DNA of 64,000 nt from assembly GCF_003268885.1 (NCBI RefSeq), contig NZ_QLSX01000007.1:124001-188000 (forward strand), given 5' to 3'. Under the pieces are notes generated by a model. The model had not been told where the DNA came from, searched no databases, and was given only the letters and a program-made list of their open reading frames with translations. The translations under genes and the position numbers were made by a program. Below are positions 10,704-19,345 of this stretch, one piece after another. The first letter of the stretch is position 1. Each line of letters starts with the position of its first letter. The DNA is from Onishia taeanensis (GTDB lineage: Bacteria > Pseudomonadota > Gammaproteobacteria > Pseudomonadales > Halomonadaceae).

Positions 10704-11249
10704 TCAGGGCGCCTTATCGAAAGACAGAGTCACTTCGCCAAGGGTCACGCCGAACTTCGACATGTTGGTCCGGTTGATCAGGCGGCCATCCGGCTGCAGA
10801 TACATCCAGTCGTCCATGGTGAAGGTCAGGTTCCGGCCGCCCACAGCAACTTCCAGCGGATAGTTCATGTGGAAGACATGGCCATACTGCGTTGCCTCCA
10901 CGTCGCCCTCGACGTCGCTGGCCTGGCCAATCCAGCGATGCTCGTCGACGCGCTCGAAGGTCCATACGCGGCGGTCGGTTTCGCCATTGGCATACTGGAA
11001 GCGTTCATCAAGGGTCAGCGTATCTCCCTCGACGGTGCCGATGATGTCTACGGTAAAACGCCGCTGCACTTCGCCTGAGTAGTCCTGGACCATGCCCCAG
11101 GCACGGGTATCGCCGTCGAAATACTCGGCAATATCCAGCCTCGGCTCGCTACCCGCATAATCCTCGACATCCACGCCGGCACAGCCCGTCAGGGCAAGGC
11201 CGAGAAACGCAAACGCCCAAAGGTGTTGTCGCTTGGCAAGATGACGCAT
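10704..11249 (-). CDS. DUF3833 family lipoprotein
   Basis: Predicted lipoprotein of 181 residues with the start at 11249. The N-terminus is a lipoprotein signal (hydrophobic stretch, then LALTGC), so the mature protein is anchored by its cysteine. The rest, with LDIAEYFDGDTRAWG near the front and repeated strand-like segments such as RNLTFTMDDWMYLQPDG, matches the DUF3833 family, whose function is unknown. AGGAGG is five bases before the ATG. It is convergent with ectC and followed by the shared terminator. A role in the envelope is the most that can be inferred. Confidence 0.8.
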   Translation of the reverse strand: MRHLAKRQHLWAFAFLGLALTGCAGVDVEDYAGSEPRLDIAEYFDGDTRAWGMVQDYSGEVQRRFTVDIIGTVEGDTLTLDERFQYANGETDRRVWTFERVDEHRWIGQASDVEGDVEATQYGHVFHMNYPLEVAVGGRNLTFTMDDWMYLQPDGRLINRTNMSKFGVTLGEVTLSFDKAP

Positions 11250-11427
11250 GCATTCCTCCTGATATGAAAGGTCATGGCGTTGAGAGTCGTGCCATGGCGG
11301 CGAGTTCAGTGGCAAACGTAAAAGAAGGGCGGTTGCGCTACTGCCTCAAGACGACGCAGGGTCGGGTAACGAGATTGGCAGGACTGCGCCCTGCGGTTTG
11401 CTCAACGCAGGGGACCCGGTGACCTGA

Positions 11428-11775
11428 TTAGAACTGCGGCGCGTCGAAACCGGCGGGTTCATCGGTATAGACGCATACGTTGGCGTCTTCGATGTCGCCA
11501 TCCGGCGATTCCACCTGCGACTGGAAAAACGCCTGGATTTCACGGCGCTGGCAGTGGGCTTCAAAGGCTTCACGATTGGCCCAGACTTCATGGAACACGA
11601 TCGGATAGCTTTCACCCTGGGCGAAGGGGCTCTCGATCCGACGCGTCACCGTGTAGCGCAAACAGGCATCTTCACGGTGCGCATTGGGTTCAAGGCTCTG
11701 TAGCGCCTTGAATGCGGCATCTTCGCGGCCGGGCTTGGGCTTGAAACTGGCGATGCAATAGATCTTCTGTGACAT
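11428..11775 (-). CDS. ABM-domain protein, putative antibiotic biosynthesis/quinol monooxygenase
   Basis: Small cytoplasmic protein of 115 residues with a single ABM (dimeric alpha-beta barrel) domain: a first strand KIYCIASFKPKPGRED, a central helix region ending at CLRYTVTR, and FHEVWANREAFEAHCQ. The family includes quinol monooxygenases such as YgiN and many uncharacterised proteins, so the exact activity is unknown. AGGAGT precedes the ATG at 11775; the frame is open for 22 more codons upstream but without a better start. It is a single gene between two unrelated minus-strand genes. Confidence 0.75.
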   Translation of the reverse strand: MSQKIYCIASFKPKPGREDAAFKALQSLEPNAHREDACLRYTVTRRIESPFAQGESYPIVFHEVWANREAFEAHCQRREIQAFFQSQVESPDGDIEDANVCVYTDEPAGFDAPQF

Positions 11776-11946
11776 GCGTGACTCCTGGAGTATGAAACCG
11801 GACACCGACGCTCCCAGCCGCTGATAGCCGCCGGAAATCAACCTACGGGTGTTATACCAGAAATGCTATAACGACCGGCCTAGCTTAATTGCTGGGCAAA
11901 CCTGATGAAACATGGCCGCGCACGGCATATCTGGCCTGAAACCCGC

Positions 11947-12147
11947 TTAAAATGCCGCGTCTTCCTCGGCGATTATGCCGTCACGCTTGAGCTGACCCTC
12001 GATCATGGCAAAGTCGGCCCGTGCAGCGGATATCTTCTTGATATGGGCCTGACGGTTGTTGCCGTCATCTTCTTCCCATGCCTTTTCGGCGAGCTCCAGC
12101 GCTTCCTTGGCCTTGGCCAGGTCATGCAGGGAATATTCAGCGCTCAT
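11947..12147 (-). CDS. Hypothetical 66-residue protein, helical
   Basis: I do not recognise this small protein. The start MSAEYSLHDLAKAKEALELA at 12147 has AGGAGAC upstream at good distance, which supports translation. The sequence is rich in alanine, glutamate and lysine, has no cysteine or membrane segment, and should form two or three amphipathic helices. It is probably transcribed alone on the minus strand and is divergent from the RND efflux operon across a 400-bp gap. Confidence 0.6.
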   Translation of the reverse strand: MSAEYSLHDLAKAKEALELAEKAWEEDDGNNRQAHIKKISAARADFAMIEGQLKRDGIIAEEDAAF

Positions 12148-12548
12148 CGTTAGTCTCCTGTTATGAAAGCCGCGAACGGTAGCACTTGCTGCCACGAGTG
12201 TCGATTTGACTGGCAAGCGAGGCCTCAAAGCAGACGAGAAGCCCGTATCCAGTAAGCCACCAAGGTTACTGTGGTCGCCGATCTATAGCTTAGGCGGTCG
12301 GCAAGCCTGTCACTCATGACTTGGCGCCACAGCCACCCAACCGAACACTTCGCATAATATATATTATGTTAAATTGAATATGCGGATTCAAGGAAACTCG
12401 AAACTATTGTTCCCTTTTTGCTGTAGGTGGCTGGCCATTTGGTCGTCATACTTACATCATTGGACTCTTATAACATCTTCCCTGTGCCGCCTCGATGCCT
12501 TATGGCGTAGCGGGCATGGTTCTTGTCGACGCTTCTCGGGAACAAGCT
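12148..12548. other. 400-bp intergenic region upstream of the RND operon
   Basis: No convincing gene. The right part (about 12350-12480) is markedly AT-rich compared with its surroundings and contains a perfect 16-bp palindrome at 12353-12368. It lies between divergent units and should hold the promoters of both the small hypothetical gene and the efflux operon. I could not fix a clear -35/-10 pair for either. Confidence 0.5.
12353..12368. promoter_or_regulatory. Perfect palindrome CATAATATATATTATG upstream of RND efflux genes
   Basis: Sixteen-base perfect palindrome, 180 bp before the adaptor gene. Its outer arms CATAAT/ATTATG are identical to those of the dyad upstream of ectA, with a 4-base rather than a 5-base centre. 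Candidate operator for a dimeric regulator encoded elsewhere. Confidence 0.38.
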
Positions 12549-13673
12549 ATGAAAACCACAATACGTCTCGTCATTGTCGTCATCGTACTGACGGTGGCTC
12601 TGGGCAGCATTTTCGGGTGGAAGTACCTGAAAATGCAGGAAATGGGAGCAAAGAACTCACAAGCCCAACCACCGTCGCCCGTCGAAGCGGTCACCATTGA
12701 ATCTCAATCCTGGCGCCCGGGGTTGAGCTCTGTCGGCTCCCTGCGCGCCATCAACGGTGTCGAAGTGGCCAACGAAGTGGCCGGCGTCGTCAGTGAGGTG
12801 GCCTTCGAGTCGGGTCAAAGCGTCAGCAAAGGCGATGTGCTGATTCGCCTCGAAGACAGCGTCGACCAAGCCGCGCTTGCCGCGCTGGAAGCACAGGCGC
12901 AGCTCGCCAACGAGACCTACCAGCGGTATTCCAACCTGCTGCCGCGTAACGCAGTGTCCCAGTCTCAGTTCGACGAAGCCCGAGCCAACTATCAGGCTGC
13001 CCGTGCCGATGCCGAACAGCAGCGCGCTCAGCTCAACAAGAAAACCATCCGCGCCCCCTTCGACGGCGTTGTTGGCCTGCGCCAGGTCGACCTGGGCGAA
13101 TATATTGCCGTCGGCACACCGATTGTCGACCTGAACATGCTCGACCCGATCCACGTCGACTACAGCGTGCCGGAACGCGCACTGGACCAAGTGGCTGCAG
13201 GCCGCGGCATCGAGCTGACGGTCGCTGCGTATCCTGAGCGCGTCTTCGAGGGCGAGATTCTGGCCATCGCGCCCTCGATCAATGAATCGAGCCGTACGCT
13301 CAATGTCCGTGCCCAGCTCGAGAACGCCGACGGCGCGCTGCACCCGGGCATGTTCGCCGAGGTCAGTACGCTGTCGGCCGATACCCGTGATGTCCTCACC
13401 CTCCCCCGTACGGCGCTGTCCTTCAATACTTACGGCGACTTCGTGTTTCGGATCGTCGAGAATGATCAGGGCCAGACCGTCGCGTCCCGACAGCAAGTGA
13501 CGACGGGCAGCACCCGGGGCGATGTCGTCGAGATTACCGACGGCCTCTCTGAAGGCGATCAGGTCGTGGCTACTGGCCTTCTGCGCCTGCGCGATGGCCA
13601 GCCGGTCAAGGTGGCCAAGCAGGATGCGCCCGAGCCGCAGGCGACGAATGCTGATGAGGAGGCGCAGGGCTGA
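12549..13673 (+). CDS. RND efflux periplasmic adaptor (membrane fusion protein)
   Basis: Periplasmic adaptor of a tripartite efflux pump, 374 residues. An N-terminal anchor helix (MKTTIRLVIVVIVLTVALG) is followed by the biotinyl-lipoyl half-motif VEVANEVAGVVSEVAFESGQ, a coiled-coil hairpin (about residues 95-155) and the second lipoyl half IRAPFDGVVGLRQVDLGEYI. Beta-barrel and membrane-proximal domains complete the HlyD/MexA-like architecture. Of the in-frame starts, ATG at 12549 gives the canonical anchor. Its stop overlaps the pump start by one base (TGATG). No TolC-type outer-membrane gene follows, so a separately encoded channel must be used. Confidence 0.9.
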   Translation: MKTTIRLVIVVIVLTVALGSIFGWKYLKMQEMGAKNSQAQPPSPVEAVTIESQSWRPGLSSVGSLRAINGVEVANEVAGVVSEVAFESGQSVSKGDVLIRLEDSVDQAALAALEAQAQLANETYQRYSNLLPRNAVSQSQFDEARANYQAARADAEQQRAQLNKKTIRAPFDGVVGLRQVDLGEYIAVGTPIVDLNMLDPIHVDYSVPERALDQVAAGRGIELTVAAYPERVFEGEILAIAPSINESSRTLNVRAQLENADGALHPGMFAEVSTLSADTRDVLTLPRTALSFNTYGDFVFRIVENDQGQTVASRQQVTTGSTRGDVVEITDGLSEGDQVVATGLLRLRDGQPVKVAKQDAPEPQATNADEEAQG

Positions 13674-16600
13674 TGAAATTCACCGATATCTTCATCCGGC
13701 GACCGGTGCTCGCCACCGTGATCAGCCTGCTGATCCTGCTGGTTGGCGTGAGGGCTGCCATGGATATGGAGGTTCGCCAGTATCCGGAGCTTGAAAGCAC
13801 CGTGATCACGGTGACGACGTCCTATCCGGGGGCCAGCTCTGAACTGGTGCAAGGCTTCGTGACCACGCCCTTGCAACAGGCCGTTGCCGAAGCCAATGGC
13901 ATCGACTTCATCGAATCGACCAGTATTCAGGGTTCCTCGACCATCGAAGTCAACATGGAGCTCAACTACGATGCCAATGCTGCTCTGGCCGAAGTACAGG
14001 CCAAAGTGGCCAGCCAACGCAGCGTACTGCCAAGCTCCGCTGAAAGCCCGGTCATCGAGTCATCGACCGGTGACAGCACCGCGCTGATGTATCTGGCGTT
14101 CTATTCAGAGCGCATGGAAGTGCCGCGTATTACCGATTACCTGACGCGCGTGGTGCAGCCCAAGCTTCAGGCGCTGCCTGGGGTCGCCAAGGCACGCAGC
14201 TTCGGCCAGAGCATGGCCATGCGCATCTGGCTCGACCCGCAGCGCATGGCGGCCTTGAACGTCAGCCCCAGCCAAGTCATCGATGTCCTGCAAAACAATA
14301 ACTACCAGGCCGGGGTCGGCAAGACCCGCAGCGAGTTCGTGGTCATCAATTTGACCACCGATACCGACATCACCGATCCCAGTCAGTTTGAGGACCTGGT
14401 GGTGCGTAACGATGGCGGCGACCTGGTGCGCCTGAGAGACGTGGCGCGTACCGAACTGGGTGCCGAAAACTATAACAGTACCGCCTGGTACAGCGGGACG
14501 CCCTCTACCTTCATGGCCATCGAGCAGGCGCCCGGTGCCAACCCGCTGGATGTCGCCACGGCCGTTCGCGACACCCTCCCGGAAATCCGCCGCCAGCTGC
14601 CGGCGGGCCTCAAGGTCGTGCTGCCCTACGATGCCTCGGAGTTCATCGATGATTCCATCAATGAAGTGGTCAAAACCCTGCTCGAAGCCCTTCTGATCGT
14701 ATTGGTGGTGATCTTCCTGTCGCTCGGTTCGTTCCGCGCGGCTTTGGTTCCTGCGGTAGCGGTGCCGCTGTCGTTGATCGGTTCGGCATTCGTGATGCTG
14801 GTGCTGGGCTTTTCGCTCAACCTGCTCACGCTTCTCTCGATGGTACTGGCCATCGGCTTGGTGGTGGATGACGCCATCATCGTGGTCGAAAACGTACACC
14901 GACATATCGAGGCCGGCGAATCCCGTTTCGATGCGGCCATCAACGGCGCACGGGAGATGGCGGTGCCAATCATCGCCATGACTACCACTCTGGTGGCGGT
15001 CTACGCCCCGATTGGTTTCATGGGCGGCCTGGTCGGCTCACTGTTCACGGAATTTGCGTTTACCCTGGCAGGTGCCGTGGTCATTTCGGGCATCGTCGCC
15101 CTGACGTTATCACCGATGCTGTCTGGCAAGGTGCTGAAGTCTCACGGAAAATCATCGCGCTTCGAAAAAGGCGTCGAGTCTACCTTCGATGGCTTGTCCA
15201 ACGGCTATCGAGGGCTTCTGACACGCACCCTCGAAACCGTGTCGGTGCCGGTGGTGTTCGCCACGGTGGTTCTGGCCTCGATCTACTTCATGTTCATCAC
15301 CAGCCAGAACGAACTGGCTCCGACGGAAGATCAGGGCATTATCTTCTTCCAGGGCACCGCACCGCAGACGGGCACCCTCGAGTACCTGGAGCGCTATGCC
15401 AATGACATCCAGGCCCGAGTGGAAGGCATCGACGGCTACAAAGAGTCGTTCATGATCCTCGGCGGCACCAGCGCCGACACTGTGTTTGGTGGTTTCAAGA
15501 TGGCGCCCTGGAGCGAACGGGATGTCTCGCAGATGGAGGTCATGCCCCAGCTGCAAGGCGCCCTTTCCCAGGTGACCGGCTTGCAGACTGCCGCCTTCGC
15601 GCGTCCTTCCCTGCCCGGCTCCAGTGGCGGCTTGCCGGTTCAGTTCGTGCTGACGACCGGCAACAGCTATGAAGAACTCAACGCCATCGCCGATGATCTG
15701 CTCGGACAGGCCATGGGCAGCGGCAACTTTGCCTTCCTGCGCAAGTCGATCGACTTCAACCGCCCCAACACCCGTATCCTTGTCGATCGTGATCGGGTGG
15801 CGGATATCGGCCTGACCATGGCCGATGTCGGCCAGGCGCTGTCGACGCTGCTCGGTGAAGGCTTCACCAACCGGTTCAGCATGGACGGACGCAGCTACAA
15901 GGTCATTCCTCAGGTCGAGCAGCAATACCGTCTCGACGCCTCGATGATCGACAACTACTACATCGAAGCCGATTCCGGGGAGCAGGTGCCGCTTGGTAAT
16001 CTGGTGCGCTTCGAGGACAGCGTGGAACCCTCTAAACGCAGCCAGTTCCAGCAGTTGAACTCGGTCATCCTCGAGGGCGTACCGCGCCCCGGTGTGACGC
16101 TCGGCGATGCTCTTGGCTGGCTCAACCAGACAGCCGCCGAGAGCCTGCCTCCGGCTTACTCGGTCGACTACAAGGGGGAATCACGGCAGCTGATGAATCA
16201 GGGCAGCGCCCTGATATTGACCTTCTTCCTGTCGCTGATCGTCATCTACCTGGTGCTGGCCGCACAGTTCGAGAGCTGGCGTGATCCTCTGATCATCCTG
16301 GTCTCGGTACCGATGTCGGTAGCCGGCGCCATGACGTTCATCACCCTCGGGGTCTCGAGCCTGAATATATACACCCAGGTGGGCCTGATCACCCTGATCG
16401 GGGTCGTGGCCAAGAATGGCATCCTGATCGTCGAATTTGCCAACCAGTTGCAGCATGAGGAGGGGCTCAACAAGCGTGACGCGGTCATCGAAGCCTCGGC
16501 GATTCGCCTGCGCCCGATCGTGATGACGTCGGTAGCGCTGATCGTTGCCATGGTACCGTTGCTGATAGCCACTGGTGCTGGGGCGGTCAGCCGTTTCGAT

Positions 16601-16738
16601 ATCGGCTTGACCATCGCTTCCGGGCTTGGCATCGGCACTCTGTTCACCTTGTTCGTGCTGCCGGCGTTCTACCTGCTGCTGGCCCGCGATCACAATGCGG
16701 CCAAGGATGCCGGCGCCGAGGCAACGACAACGTCGTGA
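13673..16738 (+). CDS. RND family efflux pump permease (AcrB/MexB superfamily)
   Basis: Proton-driven inner-membrane exporter, 1021 residues, with the duplicated RND layout of twelve membrane helices and two large periplasmic loops. The proton-relay acidic pair is seen in GLVVDDAIIVVENV (helix 4) and the conserved lysine in GVVAKNGILIVEFANQ (helix 10). The N-terminus FTDIFIRRPVLATVISLLI is typical of the HAE-1 multidrug branch. It is translationally coupled to the adaptor. Substrates cannot be read from the sequence; multidrug, detergent or fatty-acid export are all possible. There is no local regulator gene. Confidence 0.94.
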   Translation: MKFTDIFIRRPVLATVISLLILLVGVRAAMDMEVRQYPELESTVITVTTSYPGASSELVQGFVTTPLQQAVAEANGIDFIESTSIQGSSTIEVNMELNYDANAALAEVQAKVASQRSVLPSSAESPVIESSTGDSTALMYLAFYSERMEVPRITDYLTRVVQPKLQALPGVAKARSFGQSMAMRIWLDPQRMAALNVSPSQVIDVLQNNNYQAGVGKTRSEFVVINLTTDTDITDPSQFEDLVVRNDGGDLVRLRDVARTELGAENYNSTAWYSGTPSTFMAIEQAPGANPLDVATAVRDTLPEIRRQLPAGLKVVLPYDASEFIDDSINEVVKTLLEALLIVLVVIFLSLGSFRAALVPAVAVPLSLIGSAFVMLVLGFSLNLLTLLSMVLAIGLVVDDAIIVVENVHRHIEAGESRFDAAINGAREMAVPIIAMTTTLVAVYAPIGFMGGLVGSLFTEFAFTLAGAVVISGIVALTLSPMLSGKVLKSHGKSSRFEKGVESTFDGLSNGYRGLLTRTLETVSVPVVFATVVLASIYFMFITSQNELAPTEDQGIIFFQGTAPQTGTLEYLERYANDIQARVEGIDGYKESFMILGGTSADTVFGGFKMAPWSERDVSQMEVMPQLQGALSQVTGLQTAAFARPSLPGSSGGLPVQFVLTTGNSYEELNAIADDLLGQAMGSGNFAFLRKSIDFNRPNTRILVDRDRVADIGLTMADVGQALSTLLGEGFTNRFSMDGRSYKVIPQVEQQYRLDASMIDNYYIEADSGEQVPLGNLVRFEDSVEPSKRSQFQQLNSVILEGVPRPGVTLGDALGWLNQTAAESLPPAYSVDYKGESRQLMNQGSALILTFFLSLIVIYLVLAAQFESWRDPLIILVSVPMSVAGAMTFITLGVSSLNIYTQVGLITLIGVVAKNGILIVEFANQLQHEEGLNKRDAVIEASAIRLRPIVMTSVALIVAMVPLLIATGAGAVSRFDIGLTIASGLGIGTLFTLFVLPAFYLLLARDHNAAKDAGAEATTTS

Positions 16739-16912
16739 ACGTGCAGGCACCGGGGTCCTCCCGGTGCCCACATGGCGAGTGCCTACATGGACAGTCTCGT
16801 CATCACTCCTTATCATCGCTGGACTCTTCTCGAAGCTCGCTGAGAGAAGTCTTAACATTCCGGCGGTGGCTAGGGTCGGATACCAACGACCGGTGAAAGG
16901 TGCAGGAGAAAG

Positions 16913-17761
16913 ATGGGCAATCGCTATTCATGCCTGGCGGCATTAGTGGGACTCTCGCTTCTTGCGGGTTGTGCCTGGTCGCCACAGGCCCAGGAAGAGG
17001 CGCATGCCAAGCTGGCCACCACGGCCCAGCTGGATGCGCATTTTACGCAGCTGGAAGCAGCGGTTGACGGACAGTGCGGTGGCCAACAGGAACGCTACGC
17101 CCAACAGCAGCAGCGTCTCGACGGAGTGGATGCCGACATCCGCGAGGTGGGAAGTCTGCTGCGAGGGCTGCGCGCTGATCTGGCGCAAGCCAAACGCGAA
17201 CCCGAGACAGTGATAAAGGACTGCGCTGTCGATTCGGATATCGGCAACAAAGAGCTGCTGGGTCGCTCCGAATGGATAGGTCTGCCAAGCATCGCCACCT
17301 ACCTCCAGGCGCGGATCGACTCAGGTGCCGACACCTCGTCACTCTCGGCCCGCGAGATCACGCCCTTCGAACGCGATGGCGATAACTGGGTCAAGTTCAA
17401 GCTTGCCTTGGAGGCCGACGATACCGTGGTCGATGCCGTTCGCGACAAATGGATCGAAGCGCCCATTGAGCGCCGCGTGCGGGTGCTGCAGTCCAACGGC
17501 GAGGCCTCGCGCCCGGTGATCAGCTTGCTGATGACGCTGGGCCCGATTCGCGAACAGGTCGAGTTTACCCTGAGTGATCGTCGCCAGCTCAGCTATCCAG
17601 TGCTTCTGGGGCGGCGCTTCATGATGGATATCGCCGTCATCGACGTGGCCGAACGTTATCTGCACCCACGGCCGGAGTTTCCGGAAGGTGCGCCCGCTAG
17701 CGAAGCGTCCGCCGACGAAGCTCGCGACATCGATAGCGCCGAGACGCCTGACCAGGGCTGA
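16913..17761 (+). CDS. Retropepsin-like lipoprotein, predicted aspartic peptidase (ATP-dependent zinc protease family)
   Basis: Predicted envelope lipoprotein of 282 residues. The signal ends in the lipobox LLAGC with the lipidated cysteine at residue 20. Residues 25-95 are heptad-like and probably coiled coil. The C-terminal domain begins at LLGRSEWIGLP and carries the retropepsin signature D136-S-G-A-D-T-S, followed by a predicted beta-barrel. Families of this type were named ATP-dependent zinc proteases, but the visible motif is that of an aspartic peptidase. AGGAG precedes the ATG. It is the first of three genes whose homologues recur together (inactive transglutaminase with membrane helices, ATP-grasp ligase). 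Confidence 0.82.
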   Translation: MGNRYSCLAALVGLSLLAGCAWSPQAQEEAHAKLATTAQLDAHFTQLEAAVDGQCGGQQERYAQQQQRLDGVDADIREVGSLLRGLRADLAQAKREPETVIKDCAVDSDIGNKELLGRSEWIGLPSIATYLQARIDSGADTSSLSAREITPFERDGDNWVKFKLALEADDTVVDAVRDKWIEAPIERRVRVLQSNGEASRPVISLLMTLGPIREQVEFTLSDRRQLSYPVLLGRRFMMDIAVIDVAERYLHPRPEFPEGAPASEASADEARDIDSAETPDQG

Positions 17762-17832
17762 CCCCTTCCCTTTCGCCTGTCATCATCACCCGCCGCCATG
17801 CCGGTGGGTGATGTCTTATTTGAGGACTGCGT

Positions 17833-19341
17833 ATGTCACGTCTGCCCTTCTATCTACTCGTCGGCTTTCTGCTGATCGCCGGCATTGCGCTCAGCGTGCA
17901 TCGTCACGTTGCCTTCGAGGTACCCTGGACGCCAGGCGAACAGCGCCAGGTCTGGGAGGTCGAGGCTCAGGTCAACTTCTCTGCGCTGGGTGATCCCGTT
18001 ATGGTTAATCTAGCGCTGCCATCCACTCAGCAGGGTTACCGGGTGCTGACCGAGAACACGGCCTCATCCGGCTATGGTCTTGCCTTCCTCGAAGACCAGG
18101 GAAGCCGTCAGGCCCAATGGTCGATTCGCGACGCCATTGGCCCACAGCAGCTTTACTACTCGGTACAGCTGCTGGTAGCCCCCCAGGCGGTTAATCGTGA
18201 GGCCAAGCCACCGCCCCTGCCCCGCGAGATAGCCTGGGAGCGTCCCTTCGATACCGCGGCCAGTCAGGTCATCGAGCGTGCCCAGCAGCGCTCCGCGGAT
18301 GCCGTCACCTTTGCCCGCGAGCTGATTCGGGATTTCACCGGCGACCGTCAGGGCGAGAATTCTCGCCTGCTGCTGACCCAGTTCGAGCGCACTCCACTGC
18401 TGGTGCGCCTGCTCAATGAGGCCGGCGTGCAAGCCCGCGAGGTCAGCGGCCTTGCTCTCGACGACGGCCGGCGCCGCCAATCTTTGCAAAGCTGGCTGCA
18501 GGTGTACAGCGATGACGGCAGCGCGGTGCTCTTCAACCCGGTGACCGGCGAACAGGGCAAGCCCGACAATCTGTTGCTTTGGGAAGACCGAGGCGGGGCC
18601 GTACTCGAGGTACAGGGCGGTACCAACTCCCGCGTCAGTTTCTCGATGATTCAGCATAATCAGCCGGCCTCCACCGCGGTGCGCAACCAGCTGGCCGAAG
18701 ACACCCTGATCAACTTCTCGATTCATAGCCTGCCGCTCGAGGAACAGGCGCTCTTCCAGACCATTCTGCTGATCCCGATCGGTGCCCTGGTGGTAGTTTT
18801 CCTGCGGGTGCTGGTGGGCCTCAAGACCTCGGGCACCTTCATGCCCGTGCTGATCGCCCTGGCCCTCATTCAGACCACCCTACTCACTGGCCTGATCGGC
18901 TTTCTGTTGGTGGTGACCGTGGGGCTGGTGATCCGAAGTTATCTCTCTCACCTCAACTTGCTGCTGGTGGCGCGAGTGTCGGCGGTGATCATCACGGTCA
19001 TCGCCATCATTTCGGTTTTCTCGGTGATGTCTTATCGCTTCGGCCTCAATGCCGGCCTGACCATCACCTTCTTCCCGATGATCATCCTGGCCTGGACTAT
19101 TGAGCGGATGTCGATTCTCTGGGAGGAGGAAGGCCCCAAGGAAGTGCTGATCCAGGGCGGTGGCAGCCTGCTGACGGCGGTGCTGGCGTATCTGGCGATG
19201 AACAACCCCTGGGTGCGCCATATCACCTTCAACTTCCTGGGCGTGCAGCTGATCCTGATGGCGTTAATCCTGCTGCTCGGCAATTACACCGGTTATCGGC
19301 TTCTGGAGCTCAAGCGCTTCAAGCCGGTGACGGAGGATTGA
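17833..19341 (+). CDS. Inactive transglutaminase-like protein fused to seven membrane helices
   Basis: Membrane protein of 502 residues. An N-terminal helix (about residues 5-22) is followed by about 270 extracytoplasmic residues with a transglutaminase-like fold, including VTFARELIRDFTGDRQGENS and an LLNEAGVQAREVSGLAL segment. The catalytic cysteine expected in active enzymes is not evident. From about residue 305 to the end there are roughly seven membrane helices. TGAGGA lies eight bases before the ATG. It is the middle gene of the cluster, four bases before the ATP-grasp gene. It probably binds, rather than cleaves, a peptide or peptidoglycan-derived ligand; that is inference. Confidence 0.82.
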   Translation: MSRLPFYLLVGFLLIAGIALSVHRHVAFEVPWTPGEQRQVWEVEAQVNFSALGDPVMVNLALPSTQQGYRVLTENTASSGYGLAFLEDQGSRQAQWSIRDAIGPQQLYYSVQLLVAPQAVNREAKPPPLPREIAWERPFDTAASQVIERAQQRSADAVTFARELIRDFTGDRQGENSRLLLTQFERTPLLVRLLNEAGVQAREVSGLALDDGRRRQSLQSWLQVYSDDGSAVLFNPVTGEQGKPDNLLLWEDRGGAVLEVQGGTNSRVSFSMIQHNQPASTAVRNQLAEDTLINFSIHSLPLEEQALFQTILLIPIGALVVVFLRVLVGLKTSGTFMPVLIALALIQTTLLTGLIGFLLVVTVGLVIRSYLSHLNLLLVARVSAVIITVIAIISVFSVMSYRFGLNAGLTITFFPMIILAWTIERMSILWEEEGPKEVLIQGGGSLLTAVLAYLAMNNPWVRHITFNFLGVQLILMALILLLGNYTGYRLLELKRFKPVTED

Positions 19342-19345
19342 GCCC

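Noticed and set aside
12374-12700. Plus-strand open frame upstream of and overlapping the efflux adaptor gene
   Set aside because: No ribosome site, unlike codon pattern, and it overlaps the well-supported adaptor start.
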